The notes: generated by a model not told the origin, from the sequence alone. Shown: positions 16,188 to 24,906, counted from the stretch's first letter. The stretch: 32,660 nucleotides of DNA from an uncultured Lachnospiraceae bacterium (GCA_905236705.1 CAJOOZ010000075.1:1-32660); one strand, 5' to 3'. Numbers and translations: made by a program.

Positions 16188-17280
16188 CGATCCTGTTTCT
16201 GCCGCCTGTCTTGCCTGCGTAAAGGCGTTCATCCGCCTTGGTGATCACCGCATCGATGGAATCGGCCATGGTATAATCCTCGATTCCACCCGTGATGGTC
16301 AGGTGCAGATTCACATCCTTAAATGAAAATTCACTGACAGAGATCCTCTCACGCAGCTGATCCATCTTTTCCACCGCGTCTTCAAACCTCATATCTTCAA
16401 AGGTCAGAAGAAATTCCTCTCCGCCCCAGCGCGCTACCGAACCGATCCCGTGCATCGTATCTTTCAGGATCGCGGACAGGGATTTCAGCACAAAATCACC
16501 CATCCCGTGTCCATAAGTATCATTTACTTTTTTGAAAAAATCTATGTCCAGGATCCCAACGGAAAAACCCTTCTGATGCTTGCGATAGCCGTTTTCCAAA
16601 AGAGAGAGCTGCTCACTCATGGCGCGCCGGTTCCAAAGACCCGTGAGCGCATCGGTAGATACCATCTCCTCCAGCTTTCTGTTATACTGTATGATCTTCT
16701 CTTCATTCCTGGTATACTTGAGTGAATACATATAGGCCTCAAGCGTCGCCAGAGTCGTCACACAGGCGATGTTGATGATAATGATCACGATGCCGGACAG
16801 CCTGTCAGGACCGGTGTGCATGGGCAGGAGCTGTTCCAGTATCAGCAAAATAATCGTAAATGCAGCCTCACCTGCCGCATAAAACACTTTGGTTCGCATT
16901 CTCACCCTTGCATTGAAGCAATACAGCATGATACATACTATGATGATCGGCGCCGAATAATATTTCCATGAGGTCAGCAGACAAAACAGCGTCACCAGGA
17001 TATGATTTACGATCAGGTAGACATACATGCCCACCACGGTCCTGTCCTCATAAGTCAGGATCAGCACGGCTGCCATGATCCCCACGGAAAAAATACAGCT
17101 CAGGCACAGGACGCTGATATTCAGATAAGCCAGAACAATAGACATGATCACCAGAAATACGATCTGGCTCAGAGTCATCAGACGCAGCAGAACCGAAAGC
17201 TCATTAGACTCGGATTCACTGCCCACGTCTTTATACATGAGTTCCTTAAAACTCTTTAACAGTTTTTTCGCATCCCCCAT
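16153..17280 (-). CDS. Membrane-bound diguanylate cyclase (GGDEF)
   Basis: 375 residues. About six hydrophobic helices fill residues 31-185. A short coiled linker (190-207) leads into a complete GGDEF domain: DALTGLWNRR (210-219), DIDFFKKVNDTYGH and the active-site GGEEF at 286-290, ending ADERLYAGKTGGRNR. It should make cyclic di-GMP from two GTP. The product-inhibition site RxxD, expected at 277-280, reads HGIG, so feedback inhibition is probably lost. There is no recognisable sensor fold apart from the membrane bundle. It lies 29 bases after thyA on the same strand, and its 3' end overlaps folA. Confidence 0.92.
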   Translation of the reverse strand: MGDAKKLLKSFKELMYKDVGSESESNELSVLLRLMTLSQIVFLVIMSIVLAYLNISVLCLSCIFSVGIMAAVLILTYEDRTVVGMYVYLIVNHILVTLFCLLTSWKYYSAPIIIVCIMLYCFNARVRMRTKVFYAAGEAAFTIILLILEQLLPMHTGPDRLSGIVIIIINIACVTTLATLEAYMYSLKYTRNEEKIIQYNRKLEEMVSTDALTGLWNRRAMSEQLSLLENGYRKHQKGFSVGILDIDFFKKVNDTYGHGMGDFVLKSLSAILKDTMHGIGSVARWGGEEFLLTFEDMRFEDAVEKMDQLRERISVSEFSFKDVNLHLTITGGIEDYTMADSIDAVITKADERLYAGKTGGRNRIVSSDQVPAQTV

Positions 17281-17309
17281 ACTCCATTTCCCTCTGTCAA
17301 GCCTACGCT

Positions 17310-18158
17310 TCAGATCGCCACCGGTATATCTTTGATCTGTTCTCCCGTTTCATATCCCTCAACGCTGACGTCATCTCTGGTAAATTCATAAAAATCCGTA
17401 ACCTCCGGATTGAGCACAAATTTCGGTGCGGGAAAAGGTTTTCTGGAGATCAGCTCCTCCACCAGCGGGATATGCCTGTCGTAAATATGCGCATCCGCGA
17501 TCACGTGCACCAGTTCTCCCACTTCCATATCACACACTCTTGCCAGCATATGTACCAGCACGGCATATTGTACCACATTCCAGTTGTTGGCAGTCAGCAC
17601 ATCCTGGGAACGCTGGTTCAGGATCGCATTCAGTGTCAGCTTATCATGCCCCTTTTTCTGGGTCACGTTAAAAGTCATACTGTAGGCGCAGGGATACAGA
17701 TTCATCTCGTGCAGATCCTGATGCACATAGAGGTTGGTCATGATACGGCGGCTGAAAGGATTGTTTTTCAGATCGTAGATCACCCTGTCGACCTGATCCA
17801 TCATTCCCTCCTTATATTGGTGCCTGACAGACATCTGATAACCGTATGCCTTTCCGATCGAGCCGTCCTCATCCGCCCACTCATCCCAGATATGACTGTT
17901 CAGATCATGGATATTGTTGGATTTTTGCTGCCAGATCCACAGCATCTCATCCGTGGCGCTTTTCAGGGCCGTCCTTCTAAGCGTCATGATGGGAAATTCT
18001 TTCGAGAGGTCATAGCGGTTGATAACGCCGAATTTTTTGATGGTATAGGCACTGCTCCCGTCCGGCCAGTGGGGTCTTACCTTTTCTCCCTCAGTGCTCG
18101 TACCGTTTTCCAATATATCCCTGCACATTGCGATAAACACATCATCCGCATAACTCAT
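17310..18158 (-). CDS. thyA: Thymidylate synthase
   Basis: 282 residues. It methylates dUMP to dTMP with methylene-tetrahydrofolate and releases dihydrofolate, which folA recycles. The catalytic cysteine is C157 in NLYPCAYSMTF (most ThyA have PCH here). NPFSRRIMTNLY, LNQRSQDV and NNWNVVQYAVL supply the phosphate- and folate-binding residues. The start at 18158 (MSYADDVF) has AAAGGA upstream and lies 19 bases after the ribonuclease-like gene; the longer reading would overlap that gene. The second gene of a three-gene minus-strand unit. Confidence 0.94.
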   Translation of the reverse strand: MSYADDVFIAMCRDILENGTSTEGEKVRPHWPDGSSAYTIKKFGVINRYDLSKEFPIMTLRRTALKSATDEMLWIWQQKSNNIHDLNSHIWDEWADEDGSIGKAYGYQMSVRHQYKEGMMDQVDRVIYDLKNNPFSRRIMTNLYVHQDLHEMNLYPCAYSMTFNVTQKKGHDKLTLNAILNQRSQDVLTANNWNVVQYAVLVHMLARVCDMEVGELVHVIADAHIYDRHIPLVEELISRKPFPAPKFVLNPEVTDFYEFTRDDVSVEGYETGEQIKDIPVAI

Positions 18159-18177
18159 TTTCAGTATTTCCTTTCTC

Positions 18178-19773
18178 TCAGCGATCCCACTTGTCGGCAA
18201 GCGCATTGATCTGATCGGCAAATTTGGCCAGATCCTTGTTTGCACCGCCCTCGTTTTTCTGGATCACTCTCATCAGGCGCTGTCCCGCTGCCAGCAGCCG
18301 GTTAAAGATATCAGATACCACACGGCGTTTCTTAACCGCAACAGGCTCAGCCTCATAGGTCACCTCGCCTGTGATCAGATCAAACTCCGTACCACTGTAG
18401 GGTGCATAGGCATCAAAGCCGTATTCATGCCTCAGGCATCCCGCAAAAGCCGTGGTCACGGAATCCTCACCATGCACCACAAAAACCTTCTTCGGTTTCT
18501 GCTCAAAACCGGAGATCCACTCCAACAGTCCGTTTTTATCCGCATGTCCGGACATTCCCGCCAACTGCTCGATCCTGGCTCTGACCTCGATCTGCTCCCC
18601 GAAGAGCTTAACCTCTTTTTTGCCCTCTATAATGGAACGTCCCAGAGTACCGATGGCCTGATAGCCCACAAAGAGGATGGTACACTCCGGCCGCCAGAGA
18701 TTATGCTTGAGGTGATGGCGGATACGCCCCGCCTCACACATGCCCGACGCGGACAGGATCACCTTGGGGGTTTCATCAAAGTTGATATCCTTGGATTCTT
18801 CACTGGTGATGGAAAGGCGCAGCCCCGGAAAACTGATGGGATTGATTCCCGAACGAACCAGCTCCATAGCCTCTTCATCAAAGCAGTTATAAATATTTTT
18901 CTGGAAAATGCCCGTTGCTTCCACCGCCAGCGGGCTGTCCACATAAACAGGGAAGTCCTCATGTCCTTCCACCAGACGATCCGCCTTGATCTTTCGCAGA
19001 AAATACAAAAGCTCCTGGGTTCTGCCCACCGCAAAGGAAGGGATGACCACATTGCCGCCTTTATCAAAGGTTTCCTTGAGTATTTTTACCAGCTCTCCCG
19101 CATAATCCGGCCGGTCAGTGGAGTGCAGCCTGTCACCGTAGGTTGACTCCATCACCACGTAATCTGCTTCGCGCGTCACCTCCGGATCCTTGATCAGAGG
19201 CTGGTTTTTATTGCCGATATCGCCGGAGAAAACGATCTTTTCGGATGTGCCGTTTTCCGTCAGCCAGACCTCAATGGATGCGGATCCGAGCAGATGTCCG
19301 ATATCCGTGAACCGTATCGAAATACCCTCACTGACCGTGACGACCGCACCGTATTTGCAGGGAACGATCAGCCGGATCGCACCGTCCGCATCCTCCATGG
19401 AATACATGGGTTCGGCAGGCGCTATATCTGCGGAACGCCTGGCCTTTCTGTTTTTCCATTCGGCCTCCTGCATCTGGATATGAGCGCAGTCACGGAGCAT
19501 GATACTGCACAGATCGGCCGTCGCCTCCGTCATAAAGATCCTGCCCCTGAAACCTCTGGCATACAAAAGCGGCAGAAGACCGGAATGATCCACATGCGCA
19601 TGTGTCAGAAAGACGTAGTCGATCATGGATTCCGCCACGGGCAGGGGTACATTTTCGTATACATCCACTCCCTGTTCCATACCGTAATCAACCAGCATAT
19701 ATTTGCCGCAGGCCTCAATAAAATGACAGCTTCCCGTCACCTCATGATCCGCGCCGATAAATTTCAGCTTCAT
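18178..19773 (-). CDS. Metallo-beta-lactamase/beta-CASP ribonuclease-like protein
   Basis: 531 residues of the CPSF73/Ysh1-like metallo-beta-lactamase group. The metal site is HAHVDH at 58-63, preceded by the ADHEVTGSCHFIE opening and followed by FSGDIGN. The beta-CASP region has SFAVGRTQELLYFL and ASGMCEAGRIRHHL; VVHGEDSV is near the C-terminus, with a 60-residue charged tail. Relatives act as RNA endo/exonucleases, so RNA processing in the cytoplasm is the likely role, but the substrate is unknown. I chose ATG 19773 because GGGAGG lies just upstream; a longer reading starts in a hydrophobic stretch that holds the promoter. First gene of the unit with thyA. Confidence 0.9.
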   Translation of the reverse strand: MKLKFIGADHEVTGSCHFIEACGKYMLVDYGMEQGVDVYENVPLPVAESMIDYVFLTHAHVDHSGLLPLLYARGFRGRIFMTEATADLCSIMLRDCAHIQMQEAEWKNRKARRSADIAPAEPMYSMEDADGAIRLIVPCKYGAVVTVSEGISIRFTDIGHLLGSASIEVWLTENGTSEKIVFSGDIGNKNQPLIKDPEVTREADYVVMESTYGDRLHSTDRPDYAGELVKILKETFDKGGNVVIPSFAVGRTQELLYFLRKIKADRLVEGHEDFPVYVDSPLAVEATGIFQKNIYNCFDEEAMELVRSGINPISFPGLRLSITSEESKDINFDETPKVILSASGMCEAGRIRHHLKHNLWRPECTILFVGYQAIGTLGRSIIEGKKEVKLFGEQIEVRARIEQLAGMSGHADKNGLLEWISGFEQKPKKVFVVHGEDSVTTAFAGCLRHEYGFDAYAPYSGTEFDLITGEVTYEAEPVAVKKRRVVSDIFNRLLAAGQRLMRVIQKNEGGANKDLAKFADQINALADKWDR

Positions 19774-19814
19774 CTTTGCACCTCCCGTGACACCACCAAT
19801 ATACCCACATATCA

Positions 19815-19843
19815 AGTATATCAGAATATTCCATACATTTCCA
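19815..19843 (-). promoter_or_regulatory. Promoter for the ribonuclease-like gene and thyA
   Basis: On minus, TATACT (19815-19820) with an upstream TGA (extended -10) follows TGGAAA (19838-19843) by 17 bases. Confidence 0.55.
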
Positions 19844-19863
19844 CCCACTGCCAAAAATCCATC

Positions 19864-19894
19864 AAAAAAGACCCGAACTCGTTCGGGTCTTTTT
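19864..19894 (-). terminator. Terminator of the GH3-like gene
   Basis: A perfect GACCCGAA / TTCGGGTC stem with a 4-base loop, flanked by A and T runs on both sides. It works for the gene ending at 19914 and looks symmetrical enough to stop transcription from the other strand too. Confidence 0.88.
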
Positions 19895-19913
19895 GTGCGT
19901 CACTGTTCTCGGC

Positions 19914-21455
19914 TCATCCGCTTAGATTGTCACCACTTTCTTTTGCTGCCTCCTGCCTGTATTTCATACGCAGTATCCTTCTCACGGATTCATCGATTCT
20001 CTCCTCGGTCAGCGTTCCTTTTTTGACTGCATCCCTGATTCCCTCAAAGGATTTTTGAAAATTCTTGGTGGAGAGCAAAATATCGGCACCTGCCTCAATG
20101 GCTCCCACAGCCGCTTCGGCATAGGTATATTTCTGATAGATGCACGTCTTGTCCATGTAGTCGGTCATGACCACGCCGTCATATTCCCATTCTTCCCTGA
20201 CGATATCCGTGATAACCTCTTTCGACAGACTGGCCGGTCTCTGGTCTCCGCGCAGCTTCGGCAGACCGACATGGGAGATGATAACGATATCCGCGCCGGC
20301 TCTGATCGCTGCCTGGTAGGGCGCAGACTCCTCAATCAGCTGCTCTTTGGTCCTCTGGGAAACAGGAATGCCGTTTGATCCGTCATTGGTCACATCTCCG
20401 TATCCGGGAAAACACCCAACTGCGGCGATGATATTCTGATCCTTCATTCCCCTGACCATATTGGCAGCCAGCTCCGTCGTTGTTTCCAGATCCTGATTGA
20501 AACCATTGGCTGCCGCAAAGCTGCCGGACGTTTTGGGAACATCCGCATAAGGAGCAATATTCACCTGCATTCCATAATGCTTGAGCTCGCTTCCTATGGA
20601 GATGCCGGCACTGTACGCCCCTGCCGTCCCCAGAGATTCGCCGATCTCCTTTTCCGATGCGATGACATTTTCGGTGATCCCGCTCAGTACAAAGGGACTT
20701 TTTTCTCCGCCCTGCTCGGAAATCACGTTCAACTGATTGCCGCCGCCATAGGATGACAGATGATCAAGGGAGCTTAGGAGATTTTCTTCGGTACTCAGAT
20801 TACCCGGTTTAAACAAAATGCCTGTTATGGGATATTTGGCAAGCTGATCGCCCGCTTTTCCTCCGATGGCAGGGCTCTCTATTCCGTTGCCGGCAAGCTG
20901 GCCCGGCGACAGAATAAACAGCTTGCTGATCTTTTCTTCTATGGACATATTTTCGATCTCATCGTCGATCCTTTTCTCTATTTCGGCATCTTCTCCGGCT
21001 GCGCCCGCTACGGTCTTTTCCTTGCCTCCGGCAGCCAGAAGCCTGTCATTTTCCGAGGAGGAAATCTCCTTTTCATCCTTTATGCTTCCGCCTGCGGTCT
21101 GCCCGCTGTCTTCATCCTCGCTTTGCTCCTGCGAAGGTGCCTCGTTGTCCGATACGCTGCTTAAATCCGCCCCGCTGCCCGCGTCCTCTTTGTCAGCATC
21201 AGCCTCATCCGCAGCTTCTTCTCCGCCGGTGGAATCCGGCTCGTCATCAACGGCCTTTTCTGCCACAACGGCTGTTTCCGCTTTCTTTTTGCTATCCGCC
21301 GTAAAAAGATGAACCAGTCCTGCTATGATCCCGATCACGATCGCCAGCCCCACAATCACAACACCGCCGACAATGGCCAGTGCCTTTATACTTTCCTTCC
21401 GGCGTCGTTTTTTGCGAAGCGCTGCTTTCTGTTTCTGTTCTGCATCCCTGTCCAC
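19914..21455 (-). CDS. Membrane-anchored GH3-like protein, active site degenerate
   Basis: 513 residues: a basic N-terminus, one membrane helix (about 24-50), an acidic Ser/Glu/Asp-rich linker (about 55-165), then a glycoside hydrolase family 3 barrel like NagZ. In NagZ enzymes the barrel carries DQEGG, DRSFG, KHFPGHGD and DSH. Here these read SEQGG (247-251), TSGSF (309-313), GCFPGYGD (347-354) and DGS (358-360), so the substrate-binding Arg, Lys and His and the loop His are gone. The nucleophile position is kept as TDYM (D432). It is probably extracytoplasmic and may bind sugar rather than cleave it. The start is GTG at 21455, with GAGAGG 8 bases upstream. Confidence 0.82.
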   Translation of the reverse strand: MDRDAEQKQKAALRKKRRRKESIKALAIVGGVVIVGLAIVIGIIAGLVHLFTADSKKKAETAVVAEKAVDDEPDSTGGEEAADEADADKEDAGSGADLSSVSDNEAPSQEQSEDEDSGQTAGGSIKDEKEISSSENDRLLAAGGKEKTVAGAAGEDAEIEKRIDDEIENMSIEEKISKLFILSPGQLAGNGIESPAIGGKAGDQLAKYPITGILFKPGNLSTEENLLSSLDHLSSYGGGNQLNVISEQGGEKSPFVLSGITENVIASEKEIGESLGTAGAYSAGISIGSELKHYGMQVNIAPYADVPKTSGSFAAANGFNQDLETTTELAANMVRGMKDQNIIAAVGCFPGYGDVTNDGSNGIPVSQRTKEQLIEESAPYQAAIRAGADIVIISHVGLPKLRGDQRPASLSKEVITDIVREEWEYDGVVMTDYMDKTCIYQKYTYAEAAVGAIEAGADILLSTKNFQKSFEGIRDAVKKGTLTEERIDESVRRILRMKYRQEAAKESGDNLSG

Positions 21456-21540
21456 GGGTCACACCTCTCTCAGTTCCCAGTCCTCAGACTGTAACAGCCA
21501 AAATCCTCTGAACAATATTTGCGCACTGTTGTGCTAGAAT

Positions 21541-21569
21541 ACTATACAGCGAAACAACAATTATGTCAA
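21541..21569 (-). promoter_or_regulatory. Promoter of the GH3-like gene
   Basis: On minus, a perfect TTGACA (21564-21569) is 17 bases before TATAGT (21541-21546), with a leader of about 80 bases to the GTG at 21455. Confidence 0.82.
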
Positions 21570-21650
21570 CCTTATTTTTTGTTGTCATTTGGCTGTTCTG
21601 TTACGGCTGTTACGATTCGCAGCCCGCAGAACATCTCACAGACAGAAACG

Positions 21651-21976
21651 ATTTAGCGGGCATCAATCCTTACGAAAGACACCCGCTAAATAACTACTTG
21701 ATCCATGGGACCTACCTCCATATTCTGTTGTTCGCGTTCCAGTCTTTGTACTCTGCATCCTACATGCCGCAGCAGGTCGATCATTCCGGCGTTCTCTCTT
21801 ATATGCCTAGCGTACGATCGGCGGAGAACTCTGCCTCTGATCCTTTGTCCGTTGCTGCTCAACCTTTCTGTACTTGCTACAACGACTTGAACATTTGAGT
21901 TTAAGCTTCAGTTGCCGGTGGAGTGTACCTCCTTCCTCCAGTATTGTAAAGCTCATCTATGTAAATGTTTTGTATG
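21651..21976 (-). ncRNA. Candidate structured non-coding RNA
   Basis: A near-consensus promoter (21982-22010) fires into about 325 bases without a convincing gene. Visible stems include GTTCTC / GAGAAC (21791-21796, 21824-21829), GCAT / ATGC (21755-21758, 21764-21767) and a closing 14-bp stem with two G-U pairs (21651-21664 with 21678-21691). A very strong AAGGAGGT motif near 21925 is not followed by a start codon at a usable distance. The two short open frames inside (49 and 32 codons) lack ribosome sites and are crossed by the stems. I do not know the RNA class; raiA and other large Firmicutes RNAs are candidates to test. The 3' end has no clear T run. Confidence 0.42.
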
Positions 21977-21981
21977 AGTAG

Positions 21982-22010
21982 AATATACACCATGAAAAGA
22001 GTTTTGTCAA
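21982..22010 (-). promoter_or_regulatory. Strong promoter upstream of the candidate RNA
   Basis: On minus, a perfect TTGACA (22005-22010) is 17 bases before TATATT (21982-21987). No open frame with a proper ribosome site follows. A hairpin of 11-base arms with one wobble (22053-22063 and 22086-22096) lies upstream of it. Confidence 0.72.
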
Positions 22011-22119
22011 CACAATTTTTAAATTTTTTTATTATTTTCTGCTACTTTCTTCGAAACCGTTTAATTGTTTATACAATTCGGCAGATAAACGATTTCGCTA
22101 GCCTTATTGTTTCGCATTA

Positions 22120-22174
22120 CGTCGGGCGGATTCAGGACTTTCACCCGTTAGGAACTGTGCGCCGCCAGGGGCAC
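22120..22174 (-). mobile_element. Likely 5' remnant of a group II intron
   Basis: Read on minus from 22174 the sequence begins GTGCCCC-TGGC-GGCGCAC, a terminal helix with one C-C mismatch, then CTAACGGGTGAAAGTCC. This is the pattern I know from the 5' domain I of bacterial group II introns (GTGYG start, GGGTGAAAGTCC). It begins 7 bases after the lysC terminator stem, the place where class C introns insert. No reverse transcriptase and no domain V are visible downstream, so it is a truncated relic. The 3' limit is uncertain and may extend toward 22050. Confidence 0.5.
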
Positions 22175-22181
22175 AAACACA

Positions 22182-22208
22182 ATCCGCCCCCATGCAAAGG
22201 GGGCGGAT
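22182..22208 (-). terminator. Terminator hairpin after lysC
   Basis: A perfect 10-bp stem, ATCCGCCCCC (22182-22191) and GGGGGCGGAT (22199-22208), with a 7-base loop, about 35 bases past the lysC stop. The T run is poor (TGTGTTT), perhaps because the intron-like sequence interrupts it. Confidence 0.72.
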
Positions 22209-22243
22209 CACTGTGATAGATCAATATGACTGCTCTTTGGACA

Positions 22244-23563
22244 TCAGAGCTGCGTATCCACAAATATCGTATAGATTGCTCTGATAGCCGCTTCGAAATC
22301 CTCATTTTTCACGCCGATGATGATATTCAGCTCGCTGGAGCCCTGGTCGATCATCTTGACATTGACATTGGCATGGGCGAGGGCGGAAAAAATCCTGCCC
22401 GCTGTTCCTCTGGTAGCACGCATTCCCCGTCCTACAACGGCGATCAGCGCCAGATCCGTTTCCATATCGATGTAGTCGGGCTGCGCCAGCTTATGAATGC
22501 CGGCCAGAACACGCTGCTCCTTTTGGGCAAAATCATCCTGGTGAACAAAAACCGTCATGGTATCAATGCCGGAAGGTACATGCTCAAACGAAATCTCCTG
22601 TTCCTCAAAGGCCTGCAGCACTTTGCGTCCGAAACCGATCTCGGAATTCATCTTGTCCTTTTCTATATTGATGGCACAAAAGCCTTTCTTTCCCGCGATA
22701 CCGGTGATCACGTACTTGGGCTTCTGGCAGGTACTCTCCACGATCCATGTGCCGTCGTCATCCGGTGCATTGGTGTTGCGGATATTGATGGGAATTCCCT
22801 CCTTGCGCACGGGGAAGATCGCCTCCTCATGAAGCACCGTGGCTCCCATATAAGCCAGCTCCCGCAGCTCTCTGTACGTAATGGTCTCTATGCTTCTGGG
22901 ATGATCGATGATCCTGGGATCTGCCACCATAAAGCCTGACACATCCGTCCAGTTCTCATATACATCCGCCTTGCACGCCTTGGCTACCAGGGAACCCGTG
23001 ATATCCGAGCCTCCTCTGGAAAAAGTGTGTACCACGCCGTTGTCATAGGCTCCGTAAAACCCCGGCACAACAGCCCTGGGGGCTTTTTTCAATGCCTCTG
23101 AAAGAAGCTCCTGGGTCTTTGGGCTGTTCAGATTGCCGTCTTCCTTAAAAAAGATGACCGTTGCAGCATCGATAAATTCATATCCGAGATAGGCCGCCAT
23201 CAGGATACCGTTCAGATACTCGCCACGGCTGGCTGCATAATCTTCTCCGGCTTTTTCCATGAAATTCTTTTTAATCTCTTCAAATTCCCGATCCAGTGAC
23301 ACAGACAGCTTCAACCCGTCGATGATTTCCTGATATCTGGCTTTAATGGCGGATAACTGTTTTTCAAAGGGCTTGTCCTCTTTGGCAAGGGAATAAGCTC
23401 CGTACAGCATATCCGTCACTTTGGTATCACCGTCATAGCGCTTGCCCGGTGCGGAAGGTACCACAAAAACCCGATTCTTGTCGCTTTTGACGATCTTTCC
23501 CACTTTTTCAAACTGTTCGGCACTCGCCAGTGAGCTGCCTCCGAATTTTACTACTTTTTTCAT
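22244..23563 (-). CDS. lysC: Aspartate kinase
   Basis: 439 residues. It phosphorylates aspartate, the first step to lysine, methionine and threonine. KFGGSS at 6-11 is the nucleotide/substrate motif. FSRGGSDITGSLVAKA and YENWTDVSGFMVADPRI are the other kinase-domain signatures. Residues about 300-439 form the regulatory ACT pair (IAGKKGFCAINIEKD, LIAVVGRGMRATRGTAGRIFSAL), so feedback control by an end product is expected; which one cannot be told. It follows hom by 52 bases behind GAGAGGAGAG. Confidence 0.94.
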   Translation of the reverse strand: MKKVVKFGGSSLASAEQFEKVGKIVKSDKNRVFVVPSAPGKRYDGDTKVTDMLYGAYSLAKEDKPFEKQLSAIKARYQEIIDGLKLSVSLDREFEEIKKNFMEKAGEDYAASRGEYLNGILMAAYLGYEFIDAATVIFFKEDGNLNSPKTQELLSEALKKAPRAVVPGFYGAYDNGVVHTFSRGGSDITGSLVAKACKADVYENWTDVSGFMVADPRIIDHPRSIETITYRELRELAYMGATVLHEEAIFPVRKEGIPINIRNTNAPDDDGTWIVESTCQKPKYVITGIAGKKGFCAINIEKDKMNSEIGFGRKVLQAFEEQEISFEHVPSGIDTMTVFVHQDDFAQKEQRVLAGIHKLAQPDYIDMETDLALIAVVGRGMRATRGTAGRIFSALAHANVNVKMIDQGSSELNIIIGVKNEDFEAAIRAIYTIFVDTQL

Positions 23564-23615
23564 AACCTCTCCTCTCGCAGGATCCTGCAGGCGGCCGGTT
23601 GCCGTCTGTCCTTTT

Positions 23616-24821
23616 TTAGTCCTCTATCCTTATCCTGCTGATATAGCCGCTGATTCCGGCAATTTTTTCTTCAAATTCATTTTCATCCATCTCGGGTGTG
23701 ACAAATCCCGTCTCCGACTCTACCAAAGACTCATATTTCTCGCATTCTCCGAACACCTCCGTAAAGGAGGCCGCATCCTGTTGGGATACGCGGACAAAAA
23801 ACCTTTTTGCTCTGGATCTGTGATCTGTCAAAGGCAGCTTTTCCCTGCTCCAGCCGCCGGGAAGCGTTTCGCCCACAGACCTGACGCAGTCCACCACATC
23901 GGATACCACAGCGCTGGCTGTCGGAAGCTTGCCCGCACCGGCTCCGTAAAACATGGCATTGCCCAGCATATTGCCGTGTACCAGAATGCTGTTGAATACA
24001 TCCCTGACACCGTAGAGCGGATTGTCCCTGCCAATCATGGCCGGTGCCACATAGGCATAATAGCTGCCGTTTTTTTCACGATACAGAGCCAGCAGACGGA
24101 TCACCCGTTTCATGGCTCTGGCATATACAAAATCCTCCGGCGTAATGCCCGTAATGCCCTCGGTGTAAACATGCTCGAAATCCGCATCCTTTCCCGTGAT
24201 CAGCGATGCCAGTATGGCAATCTTGCGGCCGGCATCATATCCTTCCACGTCAGCCTCCGGATTGCGCTCGGCATATCCCTTTTCCTGGGCTTCTTTTAAA
24301 ACGGTCTCATAGTCTGCCCCGTCCTCATCCATCCTGGTGAGAATATAATTGGTGGTGCCGTTCAGGATACCTGTCACGGCATCGATATGATCAGCCGTAA
24401 GACAGTTGACCAGGGGCCTCAGGATCGGAATTCCTCCGCCCACACTGGCCTCAAACAGATAGCTGCAGTTGTTGGCCTTTGCCAGTTCACAGAGCTCGGC
24501 TCCGTGTTTTTCCACCAGTTCCTTATTGGAGGTGCAGACACTTTTACCGACCGCAAGGGCTCTTTTTGTAAAAGTGAAGGCCGGCTCGATCCCTCCCATT
24601 GCCTCTGCAATGATGCGGATCTCGCTGTCATTTAAGATCACCTCAGCATCATGCACTACCAGCTTCTCATAAGGATCTCCCGGAAAATCCCGCAGATCCA
24701 GGATGTATTTGATATCGACCTGCTCTCCCGCTCTCTCGTCAATAAGCTTTTGATTTGTTTTGATCACTTCTACAATACCGCTTCCCACGGTGCCGTAACC
24801 CAGTACAGCTATCTTTATCAT
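23616..24821 (-). CDS. hom: Homoserine dehydrogenase
   Basis: 401 residues. It reduces aspartate semialdehyde to homoserine with NAD(P)H. LGYGTVGSG (G8, G10, G13) is the dinucleotide site, VGGGIPIL and GILNGTTNYIL are the active-site signatures, and AERNPEADVEGYDAGRKIAILA completes the catalytic domain. The C-terminal 75 residues look like a short ACT domain. The ribosome site AGAGGA lies before the ATG at 24821. It sits between glyA (85-base gap, no terminator seen) and lysC. Confidence 0.95.
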   Translation of the reverse strand: MIKIAVLGYGTVGSGIVEVIKTNQKLIDERAGEQVDIKYILDLRDFPGDPYEKLVVHDAEVILNDSEIRIIAEAMGGIEPAFTFTKRALAVGKSVCTSNKELVEKHGAELCELAKANNCSYLFEASVGGGIPILRPLVNCLTADHIDAVTGILNGTTNYILTRMDEDGADYETVLKEAQEKGYAERNPEADVEGYDAGRKIAILASLITGKDADFEHVYTEGITGITPEDFVYARAMKRVIRLLALYREKNGSYYAYVAPAMIGRDNPLYGVRDVFNSILVHGNMLGNAMFYGAGAGKLPTASAVVSDVVDCVRSVGETLPGGWSREKLPLTDHRSRAKRFFVRVSQQDAASFTEVFGECEKYESLVESETGFVTPEMDENEFEEKIAGISGYISRIRIED

Positions 24822-24906
24822 AATGTATTCCTCTTTCCGTTATATTACTCCGGCAATCCGATCTTTTAGAGTTCACAATTACCTACTGCTTTCGATCATC
24901 ACCATC

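Noticed and set aside
21686-21784. 32-residue open frame on minus beginning MIDLLRHVG
   Set aside because: It looks protein-like at first sight, but it has no Shine-Dalgarno at a usable distance and its stop lies inside the closing stem of the candidate RNA.
21563-21898. 111-residue open frame on plus in the same gap
   Set aside because: Antisense to the candidate RNA, no ribosome site, and it starts inside the promoter of the GH3-like gene.
21807-21956. 49-residue open frame on minus after the strong promoter at 21982-22010
   Set aside because: There is no ribosome site before its ATG, the strong AAGGAGGT lies inside it, the composition is basic and low in hydrophobics, and predicted RNA stems cross it.
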